Assembly: GCF_021699195.1 (NCBI RefSeq)
Contig: NZ_SSXE01000056.1
Coordinates: 1-60,904, forward strand
Source of the DNA: Nonomuraea sp. MG754425
GTDB taxonomy: Bacteria > Actinomycetota > Actinomycetes > Streptosporangiales > Streptosporangiaceae
DNA: 60,904 nt
Reading direction: 5' to 3'
This document shows positions 1-8,266 of this stretch, in pieces (within the stretch, counting starts at the first letter, position 1; each line of letters starts with the position of its first letter). A program made the translations under genes and the position numbers. Under the pieces are notes generated by a model that made no database searches, had not been told where the DNA came from, and was given only the letters and a program-made list of their open reading frames with translations.

Positions 1-153
1 CAGCAATCCCCGCAGATACTGCCGGAAGTGCTCACGCGGCTCCGGCCGTGACCACCGGCCCTCAAACCGCGCGCACACCTGCTCAAATCCCCATCTCCAT
101 GCGGCCAAGTCCTCAGTGGTTACCGCATCGGGATGCTCATGGGGCTGGGGCAT
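1..153 (-). CDS. IS701-type transposase, N-terminal part (runs off window)
   Basis: An open frame runs from an ATG at 153 to the window edge without a stop (51 codons). The visible residues include DLAAWRWGFEQVCARF and EPREHFRQYLRGLL. This pattern (acidic-LAAW start, then RxEPRxxxxxYLRGLL) is the N-terminal signature I know from IS701/IS4-like DDE transposases of actinomycetes. The catalytic residues lie outside the window, so whether the gene is intact is unknown. It lies next to the integrase end of the integrative element, so an IS has probably inserted at or near that element's attachment end. The family call rests on a short stretch. Confidence 0.62.
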   Translation of the reverse strand, partial: MPQPHEHPDAVTTEDLAAWRWGFEQVCARFEGRWSRPEPREHFRQYLRGLL

Positions 154-401
154 GTCATCACGTTCACATACTCCAGCCCTCGCACACCAGGAAACCGAAA
201 GATCACCCAACGTGATCTAGCCATGTAGTACTAGACCGAGACCGGTCCCGCAGCGGCGGGTGGAGTGCTTCAGGTGAGGGGGTGGGGTGGGTCTGGTCTT
301 CGTGCATGGTCCTCCCTACTCGCCGCCCGTGCCTGCCAGCGTGCCGCAGGACACTCACATCCAGCGGGAATGAACCGGCAAAGACAGCGGCGTAAGACGA
401 A
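154..401. other. Spacer between the IS gene and the integrase gene
   Basis: I see no gene here. The stretch holds a short hairpin (GATCAC at 201-206 and GTGATC at 212-217) and should contain the end of the IS701-type element. An integrase normally sits beside its attachment site, so attL of the integrative element may lie here or just left of the window. No tRNA sequence is visible in it. Confidence 0.4.
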
Positions 402-427
402 CCGGCCCCGGGGACGAGCGGGGCCGG
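402..427 (-). terminator. Hairpin after the integrase gene
   Basis: CCGGCCCC at 402-409 pairs perfectly with GGGGCCGG at 420-427 around a 10-nt loop, 17 bp after the integrase stop codon. There is no T run, which is common for actinomycete terminators. Confidence 0.6.
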
Positions 428-444
428 AAGTGGATGAATGCGGG

Positions 445-1809
445 CTATGTGTCCAGGGCGTCGTTGATCTTGCCGTTGATCTGCTCCTGCTGGCCGTCCA
501 TGCACTTGGCATAGACGCGCAGCAGGACGTCAACGCTGTGCCCGGCCCTCTTGGCGACCTCCGGAGCAGGAACGCCGGCGTTCAGCCAGAGCGACACCGC
601 CGCATGGCGGAGGTCGTACGGGCGGGCGGCCAGCGACGAGGCGATCTGTGCCGGGGTGAGCGCGAGCTTGCGCGCCTCCTGCCAGACGTAGGAGTGCGCC
701 GAACTGGAGTAGGTGCCACCGGTTCTCGTGCTGAAGATCCTCCCGTCCTTCGTAGTGCCGAACTCGGCGACGTGCTCGCGGAGCATGGCCACCAGGGCGG
801 GCGGGATCGGGATCTCTCGTGTCTCCTTGTCCGCTCGGTGCTTCAGACTGCGCGACTCGTGGGTCTGGCCGGAGTCGGTCCAGCGCTTCGTGGCCTGCGG
901 TCGCGCCTTCTCCAGGACGATCAGACCCCAACCCGTCTCGGGCAGCGTGCAGTTCGTCAGCCGCAGGTCCGCCGCCTCCTCCGGCCGCAACGCCGCGTAG
1001 TAGATACAGGCGAACAGCGCCTTGAGCCGGGGACCGCGCTTGCGGCCCACCTTGGGCACGGCGTCGAGCAGTTGCCGGGCTTGGACCGGGTTGACCACGG
1101 TACGCGGGTCAACGACGGTGACGGCCTTCGGGGCCGTCCATTTGATCTCGTCCAGCGGATTGCCGCTGAATACCTTTTCCTCCACCGCGTGCTCCAGCAG
1201 GTGATGGAGGATGGCGCGCTTGCGCCGCACCGTGTTCGCTCCGGCTGGAGTTCCGGCGAAGGTGACCGAGATGGCGGCCAGGCCCGTACGGAGGACATGC
1301 GGCTCCCCCAACGCGGACAGCGGAAGAGACGTTCGCTCCAGCCAGCCCAATGCCGCCGTTTGGGCCGCGGTCAGGACAGGGCGCCTCTTCTCCGGGATGA
1401 GCGCGTAGACCCTCAGCACTTCCCGCAGTTCCTCGGTCGAAGGACGCCGCGGCGCGTCGGCCACCAGGGCGGGGACCAGTGACAAGAGCGCATAGGCGTC
1501 CGTCTCCCGGGTGCGGGGCGCCGAGGTGCTCCAGCGCCGGAGCACGTACGCCTGAGCGAACTCGAAGAACGTCGGGCCGGTAGACGCACGCGCCAGCATC
1601 GACACCGGCAGTCCGGTGGCGGTGTCGAACTCCTCCCCCGTCTTCGCCGCCTGCCGCAGGTCAGACATGAAGGCGTTGGCCAGGCCCTTGGTCCGGAAGC
1701 TCTTGGACTTCGGCTTGCCCGCGACGCGCCAGCGGGCGATGAACAAGGGCGTGTCGCGGTCCGTACGGTGCTGGATCGCGCCGAGCTTCACGTCGTACGT
1801 GGCGTTCAC
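445..1809 (-). CDS. int: Tyrosine recombinase/integrase of an AICE
   Basis: Site-specific recombinase of about 454 residues that integrates and excises the element. The phage-type catalytic residues are visible: box I Arg in YYAALRPEEA (about 275), box II LRH in YDLRHAAVS (about 401-402), a His in KRAGH (about 424) and the nucleophilic Tyr in LLRVYAKCMDG (about 433). The N-terminal third has the SAM-like arm seen in pSAM2-type integrases. I chose the GTG at 1809 because it overlaps the TGA of the excisionase gene (GTGA) and begins at VNATYDVKLG, the usual start in this family. An ATG at 1857 would overlap that gene by 50 bp. Order rep-xis-int with overlaps means one transcript. The attachment site should be just downstream but is not recognisable. 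Confidence 0.93.
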   Translation of the reverse strand: MNATYDVKLGAIQHRTDRDTPLFIARWRVAGKPKSKSFRTKGLANAFMSDLRQAAKTGEEFDTATGLPVSMLARASTGPTFFEFAQAYVLRRWSTSAPRTRETDAYALLSLVPALVADAPRRPSTEELREVLRVYALIPEKRRPVLTAAQTAALGWLERTSLPLSALGEPHVLRTGLAAISVTFAGTPAGANTVRRKRAILHHLLEHAVEEKVFSGNPLDEIKWTAPKAVTVVDPRTVVNPVQARQLLDAVPKVGRKRGPRLKALFACIYYAALRPEEAADLRLTNCTLPETGWGLIVLEKARPQATKRWTDSGQTHESRSLKHRADKETREIPIPPALVAMLREHVAEFGTTKDGRIFSTRTGGTYSSSAHSYVWQEARKLALTPAQIASSLAARPYDLRHAAVSLWLNAGVPAPEVAKRAGHSVDVLLRVYAKCMDGQQEQINGKINDALDT

Positions 1810-1997
1810 ACCGTCTCCCGTCGCGAGTCCAGCCAGGTCGTGAGGTCGCTCCGCCACACGCGAAGTTCGAGGTTGGGCAACTGGACGCAGACCGGCGCAC
1901 GGCCCAGTTCGCGCCAGCGGTAGAAGGTGCGGCGGGAGACGCCGCCCAGTTCGGCGAGCACCTCCGGGACAGTCAGCAACTCGTCGCGCCTACTCAT
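1806..1997 (-). CDS. xis: Excisionase-like MerR/HTH_17 DNA-binding protein
   Basis: A 63-residue protein beginning MSRRDELLTVPEVLAELGGV. It holds a single winged-helix excisionase domain: TVPEVLAELGGVSRRTFYRW is the helix-turn-helix and the LRVWRSDLTTWLD tail is typical of the Xis/HTH_17 family. Its job is to bind the attachment sites and steer the integrase toward excision. Its ATG at 1995-1997 overlaps the end of the rep gene by 8 bp, and its TGA overlaps the integrase GTG, so the three genes are translationally coupled. This start was preferred over one at 2165 because the extra residues there are out-of-frame rep sequence. Confidence 0.85.
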   Translation of the reverse strand: MSRRDELLTVPEVLAELGGVSRRTFYRWRELGRAPVCVQLPNLELRVWRSDLTTWLDSRRETV

Positions 1998-3351
1998 CGG
2001 CAGCCCCGGGTAGACGGGTGCCAGTGAGCGCAGCCGCGAGAACCTGCTCCCCGATGGAGAGCCCTTGACCGGCGTACTCCCAGTGGGCGATGACGAGGAC
2101 GGTGTCCTCGTCGAACAGCGGGAGCCGTCCGGTGCTGACCTCCTCCGCACGCATGTGTTCCTCACGGGCAGCGCGAAGCTCTCCGAGAGTGGTGGAGTAG
2201 CGGCGGCTCTTGGTGGAGAAGTGGCCGCGGAAGCCGAGCATGTGAGCCCAGCGAACGAGCCTGAGGTCGGCCAGGGCCGCGTTGTCGCCCAAGCGCATGC
2301 ACGCCGCGATCAGCCGGCGCGCGTGCTCGCGGACGGGCAACCCGTCGAGGTCGTCGAGAGGCTGGACACGCCGGTCCAGGGTGCCGACGCATTCGGCGGC
2401 CTTGGTGGCGTACTTGGCGATGTAGGCGGCGACGGCCTGTTCGGTGAGGTCGCCGTCCATGGTGATGCGGCGGACGTCGAACTGGGTGCCCCAGCGGAAG
2501 GCCCGGCCGAGCGGCTCGACCTCTGCGGTGACGACCGCCGCCGCATGCTGCGCGGCTTCCGCCAGCGCATCGGCCCGCGCCCAGGCCGGTGGCGGCGAGG
2601 ACGGTCCGTCCGGGCCGTCAAGGCGAATCACCGCGTGGAAGTGGACGACGCCGCGCCGCTGGTACTCGGCGACCTTGGCGAAGGAGATCATCACCTGTTC
2701 GCGCAGGGCCTTGACGGTCAGGCCGTTGAGCCTGGCGAAGCGCCGGCGCAGAGCCAGCGTGAAGCGCCGCCACAGCTCAGGACTGACCGCGTTGAACAGG
2801 ACGGAGCCGTCGTAGTCGTAGCAGTCGGGGCACAGCGGCTCCCCGAGCCGCTGATCGTCGGCGTTGTGCCGCTCGGTGCAGGACATGACCTGTCCGTGTG
2901 AGCACGTCTCGGCGTCACGGCGGGCGTGGCAGGGCAGGACCTTGCCGTTCTTCTCCCGCCGTACGTGGACGGCCCCGAACGATGGCGCGGTGAGAGTGAC
3001 GAACAGACACGGGTGACTGCTGACGGTCTCGGGCACGCCCTTTCCGCCGACGAGGCCGGCGCGGACGAGCTGGTAGGTGTCGGCGCGGTAGACCTCGGCG
3101 CAGGCCGGGCAACGCGTCGCGCGGCGGGTCTTGCACGGGACGCGCAGGACGCCGTTGGGCTCGGTGCGGGTGGTGTAGCGGTGCAGAAGCCGGCCGGTGG
3201 CCTGGTCGTAGTGGTCAACCTTGCCGCGCAGGTGGATGGGCTGACGGCAGCCGCCGGTGCGCTTGATCTGGCCGGCCCAGCGGTCGTAGTCGGGTTGGTT
3301 GAGCCGGTGGATCATCCCGGCTACAGCGTGGGAGTGGGCAAGGTGGGGCAA
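1990..3351 (-). CDS. repSA: RepSA-type rolling-circle replication initiator
   Basis: A 453-residue initiator that lets the excised element replicate. Sequence evidence: a HUH-type metal-binding motif VVHFHAVIRL (His 237 and 239), then a Tyr motif AAYIAKYATK (Tyr 310/314) expected to hold the nicking tyrosine, and cysteine pairs CPAC (81-84) and CPDC (174-177) resembling a zinc ribbon. Size and motif order match the RepSA family of pSAM2-like elements. Start ATG at 3351; Met13 is an alternative. The double-stranded origin it would nick was not identified. Confidence 0.85.
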   Translation of the reverse strand: MPHLAHSHAVAGMIHRLNQPDYDRWAGQIKRTGGCRQPIHLRGKVDHYDQATGRLLHRYTTRTEPNGVLRVPCKTRRATRCPACAEVYRADTYQLVRAGLVGGKGVPETVSSHPCLFVTLTAPSFGAVHVRREKNGKVLPCHARRDAETCSHGQVMSCTERHNADDQRLGEPLCPDCYDYDGSVLFNAVSPELWRRFTLALRRRFARLNGLTVKALREQVMISFAKVAEYQRRGVVHFHAVIRLDGPDGPSSPPPAWARADALAEAAQHAAAVVTAEVEPLGRAFRWGTQFDVRRITMDGDLTEQAVAAYIAKYATKAAECVGTLDRRVQPLDDLDGLPVREHARRLIAACMRLGDNAALADLRLVRWAHMLGFRGHFSTKSRRYSTTLGELRAAREEHMRAEEVSTGRLPLFDEDTVLVIAHWEYAGQGLSIGEQVLAAALTGTRLPGAADE

Positions 3352-3447
3352 GATGGGTTCCGTCCTATCCAGTGACGCTGGTGTGGATGGCCCCCGGCCT
3401 GGCGGACGTCTTGGCGGATGTGTGGCCAGGCGGGGGGCGCTACGGCG

Positions 3448-3561
3448 TTACGCGCCGTGGTTGTCGATGCCGCTGCCGTTGCAGTCGGCGCAGGTCTGGT
3501 CGTCGGTGAGGCCGGTTCCGTTGCAGGTGCAGCAGCGGAAGTGAGCGAGTGCGGCGTCCAT
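3448..3561 (-). CDS. 37-residue DnaJ-zinc-finger-like small protein
   Basis: Translation of the minus strand from ATG 3559-3561 to TAA 3448-3450 gives a 37-aa protein with two CxxC-like repeats: CCTCNGTG and CADCNGSG. These are the CxxCxGxG motif of DnaJ-type zinc fingers and of other short zinc-ribbon proteins on actinomycete mobile elements. It sits between rep and another small gene, in the same direction. Function unknown; metal binding is inferred from the cysteines. Confidence 0.6.
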   Translation of the reverse strand: MDAALAHFRCCTCNGTGLTDDQTCADCNGSGIDNHGA

Positions 3562-3566
3562 GGTGA

Positions 3567-3728
3567 TCACCGGTTGTCGCGCGGGATGACGCGGACGTAG
3601 ACGCGGTACTTGCGCGGATGGGCGCGGTCGGGGAACGCCCTGGACATCGCGGTGACGGTGAAGACCTCACGCAGGTGGATCACGCCGAGCACGATCTCCG
3701 CGCGGTTTCCTTCGAGGCGAATGCGCAT
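3567..3728 (-). CDS. Small basic protein of the AICE transfer operon
   Basis: A 53-aa protein starting MRIRLEGNRAEIVLGVIHLR and ending with a basic stretch rich in Arg/Lys/Tyr. A strong ribosome binding site (GAGGAG) lies 8 bp before the ATG at 3728. The next gene starts 5 bp after its stop, so it belongs to the rep/tra operon. I do not recognise a function; short proteins of this kind are common between tra and rep in AICEs. Confidence 0.6.
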   Translation of the reverse strand: MRIRLEGNRAEIVLGVIHLREVFTVTAMSRAFPDRAHPRKYRVYVRVIPRDNR

Positions 3729-3741
3729 AGTGGTTGTCTCC

Positions 3742-4071
3742 TCAGTTCGAGTCGGGCTCGATGCAGCCGCGGTAGCTGCTCTCGGCGTCGTGGCGGGCGC
3801 GGGCGGCGGCGAGGATCGCCACGGCGCGGTACTCGACCGGTCCGAAGAAGACGGAGGTCGCGTAATGGCCGTACGGGGAGTCCTCGAAGTCGATGTCGGA
3901 GCCGACGCGAGCGGCGATCCCGTCGACCTCCGCGCGTAGGTCGTCGTCGTTGTCGTGTTTCGGGAAGTGATAGAGGGTGAAGCTGGACGAGGCGGGCACG
4001 TCCGGGTGGGTCTCCAGGAAGACGGCCAGGTTGAGCAGGCCGTTGATGAGGGCTCTGCGGTGGTCGTGCAT
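3742..4071 (-). CDS. Conserved hypothetical protein of AICE elements
   Basis: A 109-residue acidic soluble protein (MHDHRRALINGLLNLAVFLE...) with no membrane segment or known motif. It lies 9 bp after the DUF2637 gene and 13 bp before the next small gene, so it is co-transcribed with the transfer genes. I know similar proteins from actinomycete integrative elements only as hypotheticals. No function is proposed. Confidence 0.7.
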   Translation of the reverse strand: MHDHRRALINGLLNLAVFLETHPDVPASSSFTLYHFPKHDNDDDLRAEVDGIAARVGSDIDFEDSPYGHYATSVFFGPVEYRAVAILAAARARHDAESSYRGCIEPDSN

Positions 4072-4080
4072 GGGTCTCCT

Positions 4081-4779
4081 TCAGGCGTTCTCTGGTGTGC
4101 ACGGCAGGGTGCGGAGCAGGTTGGTGGCGAGTTGGTCGGACACGCCCAGGCGGGCGCGGAGCAGGTCGCGGGTGATGGGCTTGCCGTGCTTCGCGTGGTG
4201 TTCGGTGGCGACGCGGCGGGCGTAGTCGATCAGTTGCGGGTCGGGCGCGGGTCCGTCGTTCTGGCCGTCCTCGTCGGCGGGGACGAGGGCGGGACGGTCC
4301 GCTTGCGGGACGGCCGGTGTCCGGTCCGGGACGGACGGGGACGCCGTCGCCCAGGACGAGGACGTCTGCGGGACGTCCGGGGACGGTTCGGTACGGGTGG
4401 CGGTGGCGCGGCGTTCGAGCATGGAGACCGCGACCAGGAACGCGCCCGCCGGGGTGGCGGCCGTGATCCAGCCCCAGACGGTCGGGGCGGCTTGTTGCAG
4501 GTTGGCGGCCAGCGAGAGGACGATGCCGCCGGTCAGGACGAGGACCGGCCAGGAAACCAGGCCACGCCGCACTTTGCCGGTCTTCCTGTCGTGCTGGCGT
4601 TCGCGGGCGGCCATGACGCAGGTCAGGTCGACGCAGATGGCGATGGCCCAGGCCATCCAGCCCTGCTGGCCGTTCTCGGTGGCGGTGTCGCGGATGTGGG
4701 TGAAGGAGCCGGCGCCCGCGATGGCGGCCAGGACGAGAACGGGTCCCGTGTCGAGCAGCCAGGCGGCGAAGCGGCGCAT
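4081..4779 (-). CDS. DUF2637 membrane protein, Spd-like spread protein
   Basis: A 232-aa protein with about four hydrophobic segments in its first 125 residues (for example GPVLVLAAIAGAGSF, MAWAIAICVDLTCVMAA and WPVLVLTGGIVLSLAANL), then a Pro/Asp-rich linker and a helical C-terminal domain (about 180-232). This layout is the DUF2637 family found next to traB in Streptomyces conjugative elements, often called SpdB-like, which is thought to help plasmid spread between hyphal compartments. It follows traB by 21 bp. The membrane part is clear; the spread function is inferred from context. Confidence 0.75.
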   Translation of the reverse strand: MRRFAAWLLDTGPVLVLAAIAGAGSFTHIRDTATENGQQGWMAWAIAICVDLTCVMAARERQHDRKTGKVRRGLVSWPVLVLTGGIVLSLAANLQQAAPTVWGWITAATPAGAFLVAVSMLERRATATRTEPSPDVPQTSSSWATASPSVPDRTPAVPQADRPALVPADEDGQNDGPAPDPQLIDYARRVATEHHAKHGKPITRDLLRARLGVSDQLATNLLRTLPCTPENA

Positions 4780-4800
4780 CTCGTTTCTCCTCTCGATCCC

Positions 4801-6135
4801 TCAGGCGGACTGCGAGTCCGGTGTCGGGTGAGGCTGGGCCGCCATGACCTCGTCCCAGGACGGCGCGAGGTCGGCGTGAGAGCGGGCGGCGTGTTCGGCG
4901 GTGAGTTCGCTGACGTAGAAGGAGCGGGCGCGGTACCACTGGCCGTCCTGTGAGGCGACGATGGCGACGCCGGGCGTCTCGGCGGCGATGGCCCGTGCTG
5001 AGTCGAGCGCGGCCGGGTCGAGGTCGCCGAGAGTCATGGTCGCGGTCTCGGGATCGTTGACCCGGTGGCAGATCCGTCCCGAGCACTGGGCCCGGAGCGC
5101 GGTGACGCCGGGGCCGAGGTCGGAGCCGATGCGCTGACCGCAGCAGAACAGGTAGATGCCGAACGCCCGCCCGAGCTGCGCCACCCGCAGCAGCGCGGTC
5201 GAGGTCTTGGCGACCTCGTCCTTCTCCGACTTGTCGGCCATCAGGTACAGCTCGGCCAGCTCGTCCACCAGGACCACGACCGGGACCGGACGCAGACCGG
5301 GCGGAAGCTGCCAGATGTTGCGCGCCGAGGCCATCCGGCACACGCCCATCCGGTCGGTCATCAGCGCCACCAGATCATCGAGCAGGCCACCGCACTCGGC
5401 CCTGCTCGTGGCCAGCGCCGACAGCCGCGAGGCGTACGGAGTGAACTCGACCCCGCCCTTGAGGTCGAAGCCGACCAGCGCCACCGGCTGCGGTGCGAGT
5501 CCGACGATGAGCGCGTTGGCGAGGTTGGACTTGCCGGACTGGGTGGCCCCCGCGTTGATCCAGTGCGGCACAGTCTTGAAGTCGACGACCCACGGCCCGC
5601 CTGTCTCCAGCCGTCCCACGGTGACCTTGAGCAGTTCGGTGGACGGCGGTAGCTCGTCCACCTTGACCAGCGGGTCACGGACGGTGGCGGCGAGCCGTAC
5701 CCGGCCGGGCTTGTCCGAGGAGACGCGTACGGCGTGCACGCCCCAGGAGTGCGCGAGTCGTTCGGCGACGTCGGCGTAGTCGGCCGGGATCTGTCCTTCC
5801 AGGGTGTGCAGGGTGACGCGCCACCCGTGCCGGGTCGGCAAGGGCAGCCACATGAACGGTGCGGTGTCCACCGCGATGCGCTGAAAGCGGCGCCGGACCC
5901 GGACGACACCGGTCGAGGCGACCAGGCCGGGGACGGTGGTGAACCAGAAGCGCTGCCGCTTCTTGGTCAGGTTGCAGCCGAGGGCAACCTTGCGCCAGGA
6001 CGCCCGGATACTGATGGCCGCGATCGGGAACCCGATGACGAGCCAGAAGGAGCGGTAGTGCCAGCGGCGCCAGGCCCAGAGCCCGGCCGCGACGGCGGCC
6101 AGGACTCCGAGCACCGTGTAGAGCTGGTCAGACAC
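4801..6135 (-). CDS. traB: TraB/FtsK-type DNA translocase for conjugation
   Basis: A 444-residue AAA+ motor of the FtsK/SpoIIIE type that pumps double-stranded DNA from cell to cell in actinomycete conjugation. Visible features: two N-terminal transmembrane segments (about 7-24 and 30-43), Walker A GATQSGKS (about 196-203) and Walker B VVVLVDELAEL (Asp about 291). The C-terminal part is short, as in AICE TraB proteins. I chose the GTG at 6133-6135 (VSDQLYTVLG) because it overlaps the preceding gene by 8 bp; an ATG at 6264 would overlap it far more and adds non-FtsK sequence. The recognition repeats (clt) expected nearby were not found. Confidence 0.9.
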   Translation of the reverse strand: MSDQLYTVLGVLAAVAAGLWAWRRWHYRSFWLVIGFPIAAISIRASWRKVALGCNLTKKRQRFWFTTVPGLVASTGVVRVRRRFQRIAVDTAPFMWLPLPTRHGWRVTLHTLEGQIPADYADVAERLAHSWGVHAVRVSSDKPGRVRLAATVRDPLVKVDELPPSTELLKVTVGRLETGGPWVVDFKTVPHWINAGATQSGKSNLANALIVGLAPQPVALVGFDLKGGVEFTPYASRLSALATSRAECGGLLDDLVALMTDRMGVCRMASARNIWQLPPGLRPVPVVVLVDELAELYLMADKSEKDEVAKTSTALLRVAQLGRAFGIYLFCCGQRIGSDLGPGVTALRAQCSGRICHRVNDPETATMTLGDLDPAALDSARAIAAETPGVAIVASQDGQWYRARSFYVSELTAEHAARSHADLAPSWDEVMAAQPHPTPDSQSA

Positions 6136-6457
6136 CGGCGGCCTCCTGCCGCGGAAGCAGCGCGGTCGCCCGGTAGGAGATGCCCCACTTCCCGGCGATC
6201 TCCCAGACGTAGCCGAGCAGGCCGACGGCGTTGACGGCGTCGCCGGCGGTGATGGGTGGTTCACCGGTGATGCCGATCTTGACGAGTTCGATCCGGCCGA
6301 ACTCGTCCTCGACGGAGACGGTGACCTCGTAGACGGTGTTGCCGTTCTTGTCAGTCTTGATCTCGCCGGTGTCGCGGTTGAGCACGCGAGGGCGCGGGGC
6401 CTTCACGCAGGTGATGGTGAGCTTGCTGGTGTCCACAGGGATGGGGACGGTGCGCAT
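6128..6457 (-). CDS. SCO3933-family regulatory protein
   Basis: A 109-aa protein from ATG 6457 (MRTVPIPVDTSKLTITCVK). The pattern of a beta-rich core with RDTGEIKTDKNGNTVYEV is the SCO3933 family, always found directly upstream of traB in Streptomyces integrative elements. It is the first gene of the leftward transfer/replication operon, and a 14-bp palindrome lies 46 bp upstream. Its exact role is not established; the regulatory label comes from the family name. Confidence 0.75.
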   Translation of the reverse strand: MRTVPIPVDTSKLTITCVKAPRPRVLNRDTGEIKTDKNGNTVYEVTVSVEDEFGRIELVKIGITGEPPITAGDAVNAVGLLGYVWEIAGKWGISYRATALLPRQEAAGV

Positions 6458-6502
6458 GGTGTGCTTCCTTCGTTCGTTCGGACTCTTGGTATACATAGAA
6501 CG

Positions 6503-6516
6503 CTTAGAATTCTAAG
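6503..6516. promoter_or_regulatory. Perfect 14-bp palindrome, candidate GntR/KorSA operator
   Basis: CTTAGAATTCTAAG is a perfect palindrome between the divergent SCO3933-like (6457) and GntR (6606) genes, in a locally AT-rich patch. Its position and symmetry fit the operator of the neighbouring GntR repressor, which would control transfer and itself, as KorSA does in pSAM2. Confidence 0.65.
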
Positions 6517-6605
6517 TTGTCAAGGGCTTCCACGAAGACTTGGTTGGCATGTCGTACGGGCTGTGCTGAACTGGAGGGGCACTCAACCCTCGCGGAAGGC
6601 ACCTG

Positions 6606-6989
6606 ATGGTCGAGAAGACCGGTCGCCCCGGCTACCTCCAGATAGCCGACGACCTTCGTACGCAGATCAGGACGGGCTCACTCGCTCCCGGTGCCGCGCT
6701 GCCCTCGACCGCCCAGCTCTGCCAGCGCTACGACGTGTCCGCCAGCGTGGTCAAAGCAGCCATCAGCGTGCTTCGCACCGAGGCCCTGATCGTCGGCCAA
6801 CAGGGCAAGGGCGTGTTCGTCCGCGAGGGCGCCGCAGCTTCGGCGTCGGCTTCGGCTTCGGGTGACGAGCCGGCCGCGTCGGAGATCATGGAGCAGCTCG
6901 CTCAGATGCGGAGCACTCTGGCGACTCTTGGCGATCGGATCGCCGAGCTGGAGAAGGCCGTGTTCCAAGAGCGGAAGCGATCTCGCTGA
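6606..6989 (+). CDS. GntR-family repressor (KorSA-like)
   Basis: A 127-aa protein with an N-terminal winged HTH of the GntR type (YLQIADDLRTQIRTGSLAPG to GKGVFVREG, about 9-76), a Ser/Ala linker with tandem SA repeats, and a C-terminal helix likely to form a coiled coil (about 95-120). There is no large effector domain. It is divergent from the tra operon across the palindrome at 6503-6516. In pSAM2 the equivalent repressor holds transfer genes silent to prevent pock lethality; the same job is inferred here. Confidence 0.82.
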   Translation: MVEKTGRPGYLQIADDLRTQIRTGSLAPGAALPSTAQLCQRYDVSASVVKAAISVLRTEALIVGQQGKGVFVREGAAASASASASGDEPAASEIMEQLAQMRSTLATLGDRIAELEKAVFQERKRSR

Positions 6990-7237
6990 CCCGGCAGGCC
7001 AACTCCTCCATTTCAGACCGAATGGCCTGAAGTTCGTCGATAATTCGCTGATTTGCGGCCACTCCGGCACCCCTTTTCTGGTCGGTCGTTATCCCGGCGG
7101 GGATGCCGTTAGTTCATCGCGTATCGGCGCTGGTGAGTATCACGGAGCGTTAGCTAAGCTTCTTCATTGCTGCCTGCACGGCGGTTACACATGCGCTTAC
7201 ACATTGGGCACCTCTCAAAGTGCGCAAAAAGGATGCG

Positions 7238-8266
7238 ATGAAGACAATTCACCGCCCCGGATGGCAGCCCCTGATCCTGCGCCAGCACCGCGAAGCACAC
7301 GGTCTCACCCTCGAAGCCGCAGGTGACCAGCTCCGCAGGGTCGCCCATCGGCATGGCCTGACCGCGCCGGCTGCCAATTTCCAGACAATATGGGCACACG
7401 AACAGGGATCGGTATATCCCGGACCTCACTACCGAAGAGCGTACTGTCTCCTATACCAGGCAAATGAACCCGCCCTGGGTTTCCGCCTCCCGCTCCCCGG
7501 CGAAATACCCGAAGTGGAAAATTCCATCTCGGATTTGCCCCAACCCACCGATCCCGCCACCGATAACGCCGCCGCCCAGGTAATCGAACAAACGCTGCTC
7601 AAAGTCTCCGGCGCCCCATCCAACGCCGAACAGAACGCCCTTCTCAGCCGAGTCGTGGACGCCTGGCGACGCCGACACGGGCAGGGTAGCCCCAGGCCCA
7701 TCCTCGTCCTCGTCGGCGGCTATGCCGGATCTGGAAAGACCGAGTTCTCCCGGTTCCTCTCCGACATCACCGGCTGGGCCTTCCTGGACAAGGACTCTCT
7801 GACTCGCGCCATGGTCGAGCGCCTGCTCGTCTCGCTCGGCGGCGATCCCCACGACCGGCACACCGGGCTCTACCTGCGCGAGGTTCGCCCTCTGGAGTAC
7901 CGCTGCCTGATGGAAACGGCCTTCGACAACCTCCACGTCGGAACCTCGGCGATCCTGTCGGCTCCGTTCATCGCCGAGTTGGCCGACCCGGATTGGGTGC
8001 GCCGCCTGACCAACCGGTGCGCGGCCAAGGGCATCGACGTCGCGGTGGTCTGGGTGCGCTGCGACGCCGAATCCATGCGCGAGTACATCGAGTTCCGCGG
8101 CGCCGCCCGGGATGCCTGGAAGCTCGGCAACTGGGAGACGTACGTCAGCGGCCTCGACACCGAGACCTGCCCACCGACCGCGCATATCACCGTGGACAAC
8201 CGGCTCGGCTCCGCTATCAGCCTGGCCGACCAGACACGCGAAACGCTGAAGCGGATCCTGACATGA
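7238..8266 (+). CDS. HTH (XRE-like) plus P-loop kinase-like protein
   Basis: A 342-residue fusion. Residues about 10-80 look like a Cro/CI-type helix-turn-helix (LILRQHREAHGLTLEAAG). The second half holds a P-loop, VLVGGYAGSGKTEFSRF (about 158-174), and a nucleotide-kinase-like fold (zeta-toxin/AAA_33 style). The ATG at 7238 follows an AAAAAGGA site by 4 bp; an in-frame GTG at 7220 is possible. Its stop overlaps the next gene's ATG, so the two P-loop proteins are coupled. It may sense a small phosphorylated molecule and regulate the element, but no substrate can be named. Confidence 0.65.
   Translation: MKTIHRPGWQPLILRQHREAHGLTLEAAGDQLRRVAHRHGLTAPAANFQTIWAHEQGSVYPGPHYRRAYCLLYQANEPALGFRLPLPGEIPEVENSISDLPQPTDPATDNAAAQVIEQTLLKVSGAPSNAEQNALLSRVVDAWRRRHGQGSPRPILVLVGGYAGSGKTEFSRFLSDITGWAFLDKDSLTRAMVERLLVSLGGDPHDRHTGLYLREVRPLEYRCLMETAFDNLHVGTSAILSAPFIAELADPDWVRRLTNRCAAKGIDVAVVWVRCDAESMREYIEFRGAARDAWKLGNWETYVSGLDTETCPPTAHITVDNRLGSAISLADQTRETLKRILT

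Noticed and set aside
154..445. attL of the AICE in the gap beside the integrase
   Set aside because: No stretch here matches any tRNA 3' end or repeats elsewhere in the window, so I could not place the site.
265..1482. A 405-codon rightward frame opposite the integrase gene
   Set aside because: It is the antisense of the integrase, which has all catalytic residues. Long antisense frames are normal in high-GC DNA.
3680..5341. A 553-codon leftward frame over the Spd-like and TraB genes
   Set aside because: Its product is Arg/Pro-rich and shadows the DUF2637 and FtsK genes, which have clear motifs in another frame.
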